The notes: generated by a model from the sequence alone, not told the origin. Positions 16,658 to 25,593 are shown, counted from the first letter of the stretch. The stretch is DNA of 64,000 bases from MH13 sp042140245 (GCF_042140245.1 NZ_CP159483.1:1240001-1304000), one strand, 5' to 3'. Numbers and translations: made by a program.

Positions 16658-17743
16658 ATGACCGTCACGACTGTTTCCGACAAAGCCCATGTTCCCTTCG
16701 TGAGCGTGGAAAACATGATGCGCCTTGTCCTCGACATCGGTGTTGAGGAGGCGATTGCGCAGATTGTCGGCTATCTAGAGAACGATTTTCGCCGCTGGCC
16801 GAGCTTCGACAAAACGCCGCGTGTGGCGGCTCACTCGAAAGAGGGCGTCATCGAACTGATGCCGACATCGGACGGGGTCGACTACGGCTTCAAATATGTG
16901 AATGGCCATCCAAAGAACACCAAGGATGGGCTGCAAACGGTCACCGCCTTTGGGCTTTTGGCGTCGGTGGACACCGGCTATCCGGTGTTGCTGACGGAGA
17001 TGACGGTGCTCACCGCGCTGCGCACGGCTGCGACCTCAGCTTTGGCGACAAGATATCTTGGGCCGAGGAACCCCAAAACGCTCGCGATGATCGGCAACGG
17101 GGCGCAAGCGGAATTCCAAGCGCTGGGGCTCAAACAGGTGTGTGGGATTAAAGAGGTCCGCCTCTATGACATCGACCCGGCTGCCACACGCAAATGCGCC
17201 GCTAACCTTGCCCGGAGCGGCCTTACCGTTGTCGCCTGCCAGAGCGCGGAGAAGGCGATCACCGGTGCGGACGTCATCACCACCTGTACCGCGGACAAGC
17301 AGTACGCGACCATTCTGACCGACAACATGGTCGGCTCCGGTGTTCACATCAACGCCATCGGAGGCGATTGCCCGGGCAAGACCGAGCTGCACCGCAACAT
17401 CCTTCTGCGCTCAGACATTTTCGTTGAGTACACGCCGCAAACTCGCGTTGAGGGCGATATCCAGCAGCTGGATGCGGATCATCCCGTCACCGAACTGTGG
17501 GAGGTGATTGCCGGTCAGGCGGAAAGCCGGGCAGATGCGTCCGCGATCACACTGTTTGACGGTGTCGGCTTCGCCATTGAGGATTTCTCCGCGCTTTGTT
17601 GGTTGCGCGATGCCCTGCAAACCAGCCCGCGCTATGTGCTGCTCGACATCATTGCCGATCCCGATGATCCTCGCGATCTTTACGGGATGATTCAAAGGGA
17701 GCGTCTGCGGATGGATATGCCTCAAGCTGTTGCCAGCGCCTGA
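16658..17743 (+). CDS. ocd: Ornithine cyclodeaminase
   Basis: A 361-residue NAD-dependent enzyme converting ornithine to proline and ammonia. It has the full-length layout of true bacterial ornithine cyclodeaminases: VENMMRLVLDIGVEEAI at the start, DYGFKYVNGHPKNT and LTEMTVLTALRTAATSALA in the substrate lobe, the Rossmann loop MIGNGAQAEFQ, and the catalytic-region NAIGGDCPGKTEL. It sits 32 bases after arginase. A putA remnant starts one base after its stop, so the original operon ran arginine to ornithine to proline to glutamate. Confidence 0.9.
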   Translation: MTVTTVSDKAHVPFVSVENMMRLVLDIGVEEAIAQIVGYLENDFRRWPSFDKTPRVAAHSKEGVIELMPTSDGVDYGFKYVNGHPKNTKDGLQTVTAFGLLASVDTGYPVLLTEMTVLTALRTAATSALATRYLGPRNPKTLAMIGNGAQAEFQALGLKQVCGIKEVRLYDIDPAATRKCAANLARSGLTVVACQSAEKAITGADVITTCTADKQYATILTDNMVGSGVHINAIGGDCPGKTELHRNILLRSDIFVEYTPQTRVEGDIQQLDADHPVTELWEVIAGQAESRADASAITLFDGVGFAIEDFSALCWLRDALQTSPRYVLLDIIADPDDPRDLYGMIQRERLRMDMPQAVASA

Positions 17744-17744
17744 A

Positions 17745-18301
17745 ATGGGTAGCCCGGACATACAAGGGTTGCGTGACAGGGTCCGCGCATGGACTAGCCG
17801 GCCGTGCGCGCCGACCTCATTGCAGCGTGCCCGATAGCGCCGCAGATCAGAGAAGCGGCTGGCACCCGCGCAACGGAACTTGTCTCAGCCATCCGTCGGC
17901 AAAAGAACCCGGGCTTGATGGAGATCTTTCTGGCCGAATATGGGCTGTCGACGTCGGAAGGTATCGCCCTGATGTGCCTGGCCGAGGCCTTGCTGCGTGT
18001 GCCCGATGCACAGACCGTCGATACGCTGATCGAAGACAAGATCGCACCGTCACGTTGGAGCGAACATCTTGGCCAATCTGCCTCGTCGTTGGTTAACGCA
18101 TCCACCTGGGCGTTGATGCTGACAGGCAAAGTTTTGGACAGCGGCGAAAGCGCGGCCAACGTGTTGCACAAGGCCGTCAAACGCGCGATGAAGGAGCTGG
18201 GCGCCCAGTTTGTGCTCCGCGAGACCATCGACGATGCCGTTGCCCGTGGCAGCAAACGCGTGGCGCAGGTTTACACTTTTCAAAAAGTTCGAGTGTGTTA
18301 G
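17745..18301 (+). pseudogene. putA: putA remnant (proline dehydrogenase/P5C dehydrogenase), frameshifted and truncated
   Basis: An ATG one base after the ocd stop opens a frame reading GLRDRVRAWTSRP, typical of a PutA N-terminus. After about 55 bases the homology continues in another frame (from about 17800): LMEIFLAEYGLSTSEG, ALMCLAEALLRVPDAQTVD, WSEHLGQSASSLVNASTWAL, MKELGAQFVLRETIDDAVARG. These are the arm and dimerisation segments before the proline dehydrogenase barrel. Similarity then stops and a TAG follows at 18299. PutA is normally over 1000 residues, so the catalytic domains are gone. One frameshift plus a large deletion make this a pseudogene. A translated fragment starting at GTG 17804 is possible but would be non-catalytic. 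Confidence 0.8.
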
Positions 18302-18505
18302 CAGGAGATCCACTACTCTCTTGATCGTGCATCATGCGTTGTCTCAATCATACCAAGGTAGGTTTGTAGCAGGTCACTGGAGTTGGCAGCGCCTTGATCG
18401 TTCATGGTAAAGGTTATTGCGACGCTTGCAATTAGCGCAATAAGACCGACAAACCTAAAAAACTGACGTCCCATTTGCTCTTGCCCTTTGCCCTACGGGA
18501 ATGGA

Positions 18506-18540
18506 GCCGGCGGGGTGCAAGGAGGTTGCACCCCGCCGGC
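18506..18540. terminator. Perfect 15-base-pair hairpin
   Basis: GCCGGCGGGGTGCAA, a five-base loop GGAGG, then the exact reverse complement. It lies 12 bases beyond the stop of the minus-strand DUF1344 gene. The stem is very strong but is not followed by a T-run on the minus strand, so it may be an mRNA-stabilising structure or a terminator of unusual type. Confidence 0.55.
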
Positions 18541-18552
18541 AGTAAGAAACGG

Positions 18553-18813
18553 CTAGCGAATAACGCGAACCTGCTTGAGTTCGTTTGTGTCGGTGAAGAT
18601 GATACGCACTTTGTCGCCAGCAGCAGCCTGAGGCATTGCGAAGTACTCGATGTCCTGATCGAGCTTCATGCCGTTTGCTAATTCCAGCTGACCTGGTGCG
18701 ACGTCCACGATAGCGGTGTCGACATAACGGTCATTGTTGCTGTCTGCCAGGGCTGGGGCAGCAGCACCGACGGCGAAGCTGGAAGCGATCAGGGCAAGAG
18801 CGAACTTTTTCAT
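18553..18813 (-). CDS. Secreted DUF1344-like small protein
   Basis: An 86-residue protein with a clean signal peptide (MKKFALALIASSFAVGAAAPALA, cut after ALA). The mature part of about 60 residues has the DUF1344 pattern: a strand stating a residue-dependent effect (VDVAPGQLELANGMKLDQD) then GDKVRIIFTDTNELKQVRVI. It probably folds as a small periplasmic beta domain. It is followed by a strong hairpin and preceded by a paralogue at 18834. Function unknown; association with an envelope-stress or efflux regulon is suggested by the shared palindromes upstream. Confidence 0.7.
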   Translation of the reverse strand: MKKFALALIASSFAVGAAAPALADSNNDRYVDTAIVDVAPGQLELANGMKLDQDIEYFAMPQAAAGDKVRIIFTDTNELKQVRVIR

Positions 18814-18833
18814 TGGTTTAGTCCTTTCAGTGA

Positions 18834-19130
18834 CTAGCTTTTGTGAATGTCTCGGGGGGAGACGTTGGGGTTGGTTTGGATCACCGCGCCTTTGATCTGG
18901 CCGTTGATCCCGTAGGACAGCTGAACCTTGGCCCCATCAGAGATGGTTGCGATTTCAGCCATTGACCCAGGCGCGGTTTGCAAAATTACTCGGTTTGCCA
19001 GCTTGATCTGTCCTGTAGCCTGGCCGAACGCGATAACATGCGTTGTCGTCTGGGACGTTTCTGCCGACGCATAGCCGGTTGATCCAACCAACAGTGCAAC
19101 GGCGAGAAATGGGTATTGATCGATCTTCAT
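18834..19130 (-). CDS. Secreted DUF1344-like small protein (paralogue)
   Basis: A 98-residue secreted protein: signal peptide about residues 1-23 (ending YASA), then a mature domain with ATGQIKLANRVILQTAPGS and GAKVQLSYGINGQIKGAVIQ. It follows the same plan as its neighbour (linker, strand pair, GxKVxxxY/F). The two genes are separated by 20 bases and probably arose by tandem duplication. A CTGAA-TTGTT-TTCAG palindrome lies about 50 bases upstream of the start. Function unknown. Confidence 0.65.
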   Translation of the reverse strand: MKIDQYPFLAVALLVGSTGYASAETSQTTTHVIAFGQATGQIKLANRVILQTAPGSMAEIATISDGAKVQLSYGINGQIKGAVIQTNPNVSPRDIHKS

Positions 19131-19178
19131 AAGAATGACCTGTAAGTGTTTTTTAGGCGTTGAAGCGTTTATCTCAAC

Positions 19179-19193
19179 CTGAATTGTTTTCAG
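19179..19193. promoter_or_regulatory. Palindrome CTGAA-N5-TTCAG, site 1
   Basis: CTGAA TTGTT TTCAG, perfect 5-base arms. It is about 50 bases upstream of the DUF1344 gene pair. The same symmetric motif occurs at 19511 beside the TetR gene, and an imperfect copy at 19230. Confidence 0.5.
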
Positions 19194-19229
19194 ATTTAAT
19201 CGATGCGATTTGAACCGTCAACACTAAAA

Positions 19230-19244
19230 CTGAATATTTTTCTG
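19230..19244. promoter_or_regulatory. Palindrome CTGAA-N5-TTCTG, site 2 (imperfect)
   Basis: CTGAA TATTT TTCTG, one mismatch from the symmetric motif, 36 bases beyond site 1 in the same 424-base divergent gap. The rest of the gap shows no gene. Confidence 0.35.
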
Positions 19245-19510
19245 AAAATGACCAATATGCAGGATAGACCATTGTTATCAATGTGGAATTTTCTTGACTT
19301 CCAAGGTGTAGAACATGAAAAATATTCATTTAATATAGGGCTGCAGCCAGGGCTTAAGAGTGTTCAGGGCCGGAAAAGGGAGGCAAATCGGCCGTGGCCT
19401 GGCGATAGAAGTGACGCTTCGACCAGCATGAGAACACCTTAACTGCGTCAGTTACAAAAATGAAAAACATTTAGATTTGCCGTTGACAGCCTCAGCGACC
19501 ACATCTATAA

Positions 19511-19525
19511 CTGAATAAATTTCAG
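19511..19525. promoter_or_regulatory. Palindrome CTGAA-N5-TTCAG, site 3
   Basis: CTGAA TAAAT TTCAG, perfect arms, about 30 bases before the TetR ATG. A TTGACA-like hexamer (TTGACAG) lies at 19483-19489 upstream, so a repressor bound here would cover the -10 region of tetR. Confidence 0.5.
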
Positions 19526-19554
19526 ATTATGAACCTCGCGGAAAGTTGCCTGCC

Positions 19555-20241
19555 ATGTCACGCAAAGAACCCATCAGAGCTCCACAACAGGAGCGCAGCC
19601 AAAAACGCGTTGAACTTATTCTCAATGGCGCCCGAAAGGTCATTTTGAAGAAGGGCTGTGCTGGGCTGAAGATGGGTGACATTGCCAAGGCCGCCAAAAT
19701 TTCTATTGGGTCCATCTATCAGTATTTCCCCAACAAGCACGCGATCATCGCGGGCTTGGCGCAGGACTATCTTGATCAGTTCGCCGAGCATGTGCGCGCC
19801 GCTGTTGAAGACCGTCCTTCAAGCCTTGACGATCTTTCTGCGCGCACAACTGCTTTGCTTCAGAAATACTACGTGGCCCACCGGAATGATCCTGTGGTGC
19901 GCGACGTCTGGATGGGTTCCGCAACCGACAAGGAACTGCAAGAGATCGAAAGCAATGACACAATGCGCAATCTCGAGATCATTTTTGCAAAGTCAGATCA
20001 CCTTTTTCCCTTGGACAACCATGACGCCGCAAAGTTGGTGCTCTTTTTGATACTCAATTTTGGTGGAACCGCGGTCGCCACTGCGGTTGAGTTGTCAGAA
20101 GATGAAGGGCGCTTTGCCATGAGCGAAGCTGAGAAAATGCTCTACGCTGCTTGGGCTGTTTCAGTTGAGCCACTTGGCCATCCTCATCTCATCCATGATG
20201 CGCCGGACGCATCCTCAAAAGAGGGGGCTCCTGCCGCATGA
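19555..20241 (+). CDS. TetR-family transcriptional regulator
   Basis: A 228-residue TetR repressor. The DNA-binding domain is clear: ERSQKRVELILNGARKVILKK, then MGDIAKAAKISIGSIYQYFPNKHAIIAGL. The ATG at 19555 is used; a TTG three codons earlier is less likely. It lies directly before an RND efflux operon in the same direction and is flanked by CTGAA-N5-TTCAG palindromes. The likely role is ligand-relieved repression of itself, the pump and the secreted DUF1344 pair. The ligand is unknown. Confidence 0.88.
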   Translation: MSRKEPIRAPQQERSQKRVELILNGARKVILKKGCAGLKMGDIAKAAKISIGSIYQYFPNKHAIIAGLAQDYLDQFAEHVRAAVEDRPSSLDDLSARTTALLQKYYVAHRNDPVVRDVWMGSATDKELQEIESNDTMRNLEIIFAKSDHLFPLDNHDAAKLVLFLILNFGGTAVATAVELSEDEGRFAMSEAEKMLYAAWAVSVEPLGHPHLIHDAPDASSKEGAPAA

Positions 20242-20370
20242 GTTCAGATATCACCACCCGCTGATCTAACTTCCTAACCCTAAATCCCTGAACATTGCGA
20301 TCTGGTCGCTGGGCCGGAAACACTACCCTTTTGTCTTCTCGTCCTCCCCCCAACCAAGAGGCCTTAAGCG

Positions 20371-21741
20371 ATGGCTCTTATAGAATTGCAACACCAAGAT
20401 ACGCCGGTCATCTGGCAAAGCAGTCCGTTGACGAACGCCACGGACGATACTGCCGCCAGAACCAAATCGATATTTGCCCCATCCCGGCGAACTTTGCTCC
20501 TGGGACTCCCTTTGCTGGCGTCGCTGATCCCGGCAACTGTTCTGGCGCAGGATGACACGTCCACTGTGCCGAGCGCTCCACGCCCTGCGATGGTGTTTGA
20601 GGTGGCCTCCAGCCCCGACACCTACCAGAGAACCTATCCCGGTATTGTGCGGCCTGAGCAGGAGGCGGAACTGTCGTTTCGCGTATCAGGCCGCATGATT
20701 GCGTTGCCCGTTCGTGCTTCTGATTTTGTGTCCGAAGGCGACATCATCGCGCAACTGGACCCGCGCGACTTTGAAGCTCAGATTGCCTTGCTGGAAAGCC
20801 AGGTTGACCAGGCAACAGCGCAGTTAACGGCGCTGCGCTCCGGCGCGCGCACCGAAGAGATTGCAGCCCTTGAAGCTGCGGTGGATGCGGCGCTGGCGCA
20901 AGTTGAGCAGGCTCAAGATCAGGTTTCCCGCTCTGCCTCTTTGGCGGGGCGTGGCGTCGTCTCGCAGGCGCGCTTGGATCAGGATCAGGCTGCCTTGCGC
21001 GTGGCACAAGCACAGTTGCGCACCAACGAAGAGCAGCTAACCATCGGCCTGACCGGTGGTAGAGCTGAGGATGTTGAGGCCGCTGAGGCGGCGTTGCGGG
21101 GACTGCAAGCCCAACTACAAAATGCGCGTGATAATCTGGGCGATACCACCCTGCGTGCACCGTTTGATGGCTATGTGGCCCAACGCGCTCTGGATAATTT
21201 CACCAATGTCCAGGCTGGGCAGGTTGTTGTCTCGCTGCAGGAACTCTCCACGGTTCGCCTCGCTTTTGATGTGCCCAGTTCTGATGTCACGACCTTTGCT
21301 GTTGCGCAGGATATCGATATCTCAGTGTCGTTTGACGCTGCTCCAGATTCACAGTTCGCCGGCGAACTGGTGGAGTTTGCGGTGGACGCAGACAGCACAA
21401 CACAGACCTATCGCGGGCAAGTTTCGGTCAACGTACCAGAAGAGGCTCCCATCTTCCCGGGCATGGTTGGTCGTATATCGGCGAGCACTGCCATTGAGAC
21501 CAACAGCCTGCTGGTGCCTTTAACCGCCATAGCCTCCACTTCTGATGGATCACCTTTCGTCTGGTCCGTCAACGAAACCACGAACGCCGTATCGCAGGTG
21601 GCTGTGACCCTTGGCGCTATCGATGGCGACATGGTTGCGATCACAGACGGTCTGACGCCGGGTGACACGGTGGTTCGGGCAGGCGTTTCCCGCTTGATGG
21701 ACGGTATGTCCATCCGGCCGATCACGCGAGTGGGAGGCTAA
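20371..21741 (+). CDS. RND efflux periplasmic adaptor (membrane fusion protein)
   Basis: A 456-residue adaptor of the AcrA/HlyD type. After an unusually long N-terminal stretch of about 40 residues comes a signal-like segment (RRTLLLGLPLLASLIPATVLAQ). Then a barrel-sandwich half (YPGIVRPEQEAELSFRVSGRM), a coiled-coil hairpin of about residues 140-245 rich in Ala/Gln/Glu, the second lipoyl half (TTLRAPFDGYVAQRALDNF) and a beta-barrel domain. If the true start is nearer the signal, the protein is about 420 residues. It bridges the RND pump and an outer-membrane channel, the latter not in the window. Confidence 0.87.
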   Translation: MALIELQHQDTPVIWQSSPLTNATDDTAARTKSIFAPSRRTLLLGLPLLASLIPATVLAQDDTSTVPSAPRPAMVFEVASSPDTYQRTYPGIVRPEQEAELSFRVSGRMIALPVRASDFVSEGDIIAQLDPRDFEAQIALLESQVDQATAQLTALRSGARTEEIAALEAAVDAALAQVEQAQDQVSRSASLAGRGVVSQARLDQDQAALRVAQAQLRTNEEQLTIGLTGGRAEDVEAAEAALRGLQAQLQNARDNLGDTTLRAPFDGYVAQRALDNFTNVQAGQVVVSLQELSTVRLAFDVPSSDVTTFAVAQDIDISVSFDAAPDSQFAGELVEFAVDADSTTQTYRGQVSVNVPEEAPIFPGMVGRISASTAIETNSLLVPLTAIASTSDGSPFVWSVNETTNAVSQVAVTLGAIDGDMVAITDGLTPGDTVVRAGVSRLMDGMSIRPITRVGG

Positions 21742-21745
21742 GACG

Positions 21746-24700
21746 ATGGATCTTGCTCGTTTTGCAATCGAAAAGCGGGTCATCTCCGGCTTGATGACCC
21801 TGTTGATCCTTCTTGGTGGCGTGTTTGCCTACAATGCTTTGCCACGTTTTGAAGACCCTGAGTTCATTATTCGCGAGGCCCGTATCGTCACCGTCTATCC
21901 TGGCGCCAGTGCCGATGATGTGGCCTTGGAAGTCACTGAGAAGGTCGAAAACGCCCTTCAGCAGCTGCAAGGTGTTGAAGAAATCCGGTCGGTGACATCC
22001 CCTGAACTGAGCGTCATTACGGTTGAGTTCACGATTGCGTCGACGCCGGACTATCCGGAGCTCTATCAGCGCTTTGCGCAGATGCGCGCAAAAATTCGCG
22101 ACATTGAACCTCTCCTCCCGCCAAACGTTCTGGCCCCACAGATCTTCGATGATTTTGGTGACGTGTATGCCTTGTACTTCGCCATTACCGGAGAGGGTTT
22201 CTCACGCCCGGAAATACATGAGTACGCCAAAATTTTGCAGCGTGATCTGGTGGTTATCGACGGCGTTTCCCGCGTTGTTCTCAACGGTGTGCCAAATGAG
22301 GTCATCTATGTTGAATACTCCGGCGCACGCCTGACTGAGCTGGGCATCACACCGCAGCAAATCGCTGGTGTTCTTGAGGGGCAAAACCTGATTGGCCCGG
22401 TTGGTTCGGTGGTCGCCGGTCCTTCCCGATTGTCGATCCGACCGGACAATGCCGTCGACTCCTTAGCCGCGATCGAAAACCTTGTGCTTTCAAACCCGCA
22501 GACGGGTCGTTCCTTCAGATTATCGGACATTGCTGAAGTCTCGCGTGGTTTGGAGGAGCCAGCAGAAGAGCTGCTCTTCAAAGATGGTGTTCCAGCCATC
22601 GGTATCGGCATCTCCAATGTTCTCGGCGGCAATGTCGTTGAAATGGGCAACGCTGTGCGCGCGCGCATGGCGGAGCTGGAAAGCGAGCGGCCACTTGGGA
22701 TCGAAATCCTGCCGATTTCAGATCAGTCAGTCAGCGTCGAACGCTCGGTCAATGACTTTGTCATGAATGTTGTTGTGGCGCTCGGCATTGTTGTCGGCAC
22801 TCTGGTTGTCTTCATGGGTCTGCGCTCAGGCATTTTGATGGGTACCATCCTTCTGGTCACGGTTGCCGGTACGCTTGTGGGAATGCTGATCTATGGGCTC
22901 GACATGCAGCGTGTGTCGCTGGGTGCCTTGATCATCGCACTGGGTATGCTGGTCGATAATGCGATTGTTGTCGTGGAGGGCACGCTGGTTCGCATGAAAA
23001 AAGGCCAAAGCGCCGCGGCGGCCTCCATTGCGGTGGTCAATCAAACCAAATGGCCTTTGCTTGGCGGCACCATTGTTGGCTTTCTCGCCTTCTCGCCGAT
23101 TGGTTTGTCCCCGGACAACACAGGCGAATATGCCGGCAGCATGTTCTACACCATCATGATTGCCCTGTTGTTCTCATGGGTCGTGGCCATCTGGCTAACG
23201 CCTTACCTGTGCACCCTTATGTTGAAGTCCAACTCAGGTGATCAGAAGCCGAAGAAAGAGAACATCTTGCTGCGCGGCTACCACGTTCTGCTCGATCAAG
23301 CCATTCGCTTTCGCTATCTCACGGTTGCCTTGGTCGTTGGGCTGTTCATGTCAGCCTTGGCCGCAGCTGCCTATGTGCCTCCCGGTTTCTTCCCTGATTC
23401 AACGCGGGCTCAGTTTGTCATTGACTACAATCTGCCTGAAGGAACCGACATTCAGCGCACACAGCGTGATGTCCTAGAGATCGCCGAGCATGTCAGAACA
23501 CGTGAAGGTGTCACCAGCACCAGCACCGTTCTTGGTGGAGGCCATACGCGCTTTCAGCTGACCTATGAGGGTGAGAGCCCCAACCCTGCCTATGGCCAAA
23601 TTCTCATTGACGTGACGGATGCTGGTTTGATCAACGGTCTTCGCGATGAGCTGCAATCATGGCTGGCCGAACAGTACCCATCAGCCAATGCGAAGGTGTG
23701 GAAGTACACCATTGGTCCAGGCGGCGGCTCTGCCATCCAGGCCCAGTTCCTGGGTCCTGATGCCAACACCCTGCGTTCACTGGCCGAACAGGCACAGCGG
23801 ATCATGGCAGACAATGGCGCTGTGTCGGTCAACAGCGACTGGCGTGAACAAATTCAGGTCATTCGCCCCGTGATCGATACTGAAGACGCACGTCGACTTG
23901 GCCTCTCTCAGGCGGATATCAACCAGGCCATCCGCGCGCATTTCAGTGGAACTCAGATTGGCGTGTATCGTGAGGCTGAAGAGCTCAACAGCATCATCAT
24001 GCGCAGGTTTGAATCTGAGCGTTCTGATCTGTCGAGCGTGCGCAGTGTTCAGGTGTTCAGCCAGCTCACGGGTGGTTATGTTCCCATCACCGAAGTGGTG
24101 GACGACTTCCAGCTTGTGTTTGAGCCAGGCAATCTGCGTCGTGTCGACCGCCAGTTGGCAATCAAGGCTCAGTCTGACCCGGCACAGGGTGTGTTAGTTG
24201 GTGAACTCTTCAACCAAATTCGTGGCCCAATCGAAGCCATTGAACTGCCACCTGGCTATTCATTGGTGTGGAAAGGAGAATTTGGCGACAGTGAAGAGGC
24301 CAATGCCGGTTTGGCGTCCACATTCCCACTAGGTTTTGGCGCCATGGTTCTGGTGGTTGTCTTGCTGTTCAACAAGATCAGTCAGCCTCTGATCATCTGG
24401 CTCACCGTGCCTTTGGCCTTGATCGGCGTTCTTTGGGGGCTTGCAGCCAGCCAAACGCCTCTGGAGTTCATGGCCATCTTGGGCATCCTGTCGCTGACGG
24501 GTATGTTAATCAAGAACGCGATTGTGTTGATCGATGAGACCGATCTTCAGATCAGTGATGGAAAGCCACGGTTACAAGCCGTCAAAGATGCGGCTGTCAG
24601 CCGGGTCCGGCCGGTATCCCTGGGTGTCATCACAACGGTTCTTGGTGTGGTGCCCCTTCTTTGGGACCCATTCTTCCAGTCTTTGGCGGTCGTGATCATT

Positions 24701-24844
24701 TGCGGCCTGAGCTTTGCAACGCTCCTGACACTGATCGTTGTGCCGACGCTCTATGCGATCTTTTTCCAGATCAAAGCCAAGGAGACGGAGGACACCGTCA
24801 GTCTGCAAGCACCGGACGAGGCGTCTGCTGTACTGGCCAGCTAA
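21746..24844 (+). CDS. RND efflux pump inner-membrane subunit
   Basis: A 1032-residue AcrB-type transporter of normal length, twelve membrane helices and two large periplasmic loops. The N-terminus is LARFAIEKRVISGLMTLLILLGGVFAYNALPRFEDPEF. TM4 reads LGMLVDNAIVVVEG, so the usual Asp-Asp pair is Asp-Asn. TM10 reads LTGMLIKNAIVLIDE with the expected Lys. The Asp-Asn variant is common in some RND subgroups. The gene is four bases after the adaptor and is followed by a hairpin. Substrates unknown; TetR control suggests a toxic organic compound. Confidence 0.9.
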   Translation: MDLARFAIEKRVISGLMTLLILLGGVFAYNALPRFEDPEFIIREARIVTVYPGASADDVALEVTEKVENALQQLQGVEEIRSVTSPELSVITVEFTIASTPDYPELYQRFAQMRAKIRDIEPLLPPNVLAPQIFDDFGDVYALYFAITGEGFSRPEIHEYAKILQRDLVVIDGVSRVVLNGVPNEVIYVEYSGARLTELGITPQQIAGVLEGQNLIGPVGSVVAGPSRLSIRPDNAVDSLAAIENLVLSNPQTGRSFRLSDIAEVSRGLEEPAEELLFKDGVPAIGIGISNVLGGNVVEMGNAVRARMAELESERPLGIEILPISDQSVSVERSVNDFVMNVVVALGIVVGTLVVFMGLRSGILMGTILLVTVAGTLVGMLIYGLDMQRVSLGALIIALGMLVDNAIVVVEGTLVRMKKGQSAAAASIAVVNQTKWPLLGGTIVGFLAFSPIGLSPDNTGEYAGSMFYTIMIALLFSWVVAIWLTPYLCTLMLKSNSGDQKPKKENILLRGYHVLLDQAIRFRYLTVALVVGLFMSALAAAAYVPPGFFPDSTRAQFVIDYNLPEGTDIQRTQRDVLEIAEHVRTREGVTSTSTVLGGGHTRFQLTYEGESPNPAYGQILIDVTDAGLINGLRDELQSWLAEQYPSANAKVWKYTIGPGGGSAIQAQFLGPDANTLRSLAEQAQRIMADNGAVSVNSDWREQIQVIRPVIDTEDARRLGLSQADINQAIRAHFSGTQIGVYREAEELNSIIMRRFESERSDLSSVRSVQVFSQLTGGYVPITEVVDDFQLVFEPGNLRRVDRQLAIKAQSDPAQGVLVGELFNQIRGPIEAIELPPGYSLVWKGEFGDSEEANAGLASTFPLGFGAMVLVVVLLFNKISQPLIIWLTVPLALIGVLWGLAASQTPLEFMAILGILSLTGMLIKNAIVLIDETDLQISDGKPRLQAVKDAAVSRVRPVSLGVITTVLGVVPLLWDPFFQSLAVVIICGLSFATLLTLIVVPTLYAIFFQIKAKETEDTVSLQAPDEASAVLAS

Positions 24845-24856
24845 CGGCCACGAACG

Positions 24857-24893
24857 CCAAGCGCTGTAGACCATTACGGTCCCCAGCGCTTGG
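24857..24893 (+). terminator. Hairpin after the RND operon
   Basis: CCAAGCGCTG and CAGCGCTTGG form a perfect ten-pair stem with a 17-base loop, 12 bases after the pump gene. TTGCGGGTTTGTG follows, only weakly T-rich. Likely terminator. Confidence 0.5.
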
Positions 24894-24953
24894 TTGCGGG
24901 TTTGTGACGAGGCCCGTCATCACCCCTGTATTACGTGATGCAGGCAAGCGTTT

Positions 24954-25577
24954 TTAAGGGCCGGTCTCATTGATCTGTCGAGACAGAAACCCGTATTTCA
25001 TGACGCTTGAAAGCTGAAGAGCTGCTTCGCGTTGGGAAGGTTTACCGGTGCGAAGCCATCGCATCACGGCACCCTCCACCAAGCCATGAGCCATGGCGCC
25101 ATAGAGGTCCACATCCCCGGCACGAAAAGCACCCGAGCGCACGCCATCTTGATACATGGAAACGATTTGCGCCTGAATGTGATCGCCGGGAAGAGCGCCA
25201 TCGTCAAACACAACATCCGTTGTCATCGACATCAAGTTCAAAAGGGTGTTGCGCTGGGCCGTTAGGTCAAACAAACCCTCACAAACGCGATCGAGGCGCA
25301 CGTCGACACCACCAGGCGTTGCCCAGTCGGCTTTCATCTGTTCCACATACTCGTACTCAAGCGCTTCGAGCATGCTTTGGAGTAGCGCCAGCTTGTTCTC
25401 GTAGAAACGATAAACCGTCCCAACGGCGATGCCCGCTTCCTTAGCGATCGCTGCAATCGAGACATTCTCATACCCGATATCTGTAAACAGCCTGATCGCC
25501 GCAGTCTGCAGGGCTGCGCGTTTGCTGTCAGGATCGCGTGTACGCTTCTGCGCTGGTCTTGGTTCTGCTTTTTTCAT
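24954..25577 (-). CDS. TetR-family transcriptional regulator
   Basis: A 207-residue TetR protein with helix-turn-helix SKRAALQTAAIRLFTDIGYE, then VSIAAIAKEAGIAVGTVYRFYENKLALL. The all-helical ligand domain follows. It is divergent from the reductase/GST pair and most likely represses it; the start lies right next to the palindrome TGAAT-TTT-ATTCA. The C-terminal 40 residues end close to the RND hairpin. Ligand unknown, possibly an electrophile handled by the GST. Confidence 0.88.
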   Translation of the reverse strand: MKKAEPRPAQKRTRDPDSKRAALQTAAIRLFTDIGYENVSIAAIAKEAGIAVGTVYRFYENKLALLQSMLEALEYEYVEQMKADWATPGGVDVRLDRVCEGLFDLTAQRNTLLNLMSMTTDVVFDDGALPGDHIQAQIVSMYQDGVRSGAFRAGDVDLYGAMAHGLVEGAVMRWLRTGKPSQREAALQLSSVMKYGFLSRQINETGP

Positions 25578-25580
25578 TAC

Positions 25581-25593
25581 TGAATTTTATTCA
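25581..25593. promoter_or_regulatory. Palindrome TGAAT-TTT-ATTCA, probable TetR operator
   Basis: Perfect five-base arms directly upstream of the TetR start. It extends into ATTCATTAGTG, and a similar ATTCATTAATG appears at 25642-25652 nearer the divergent reductase gene, so two sites may flank the two promoters. Confidence 0.45.
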
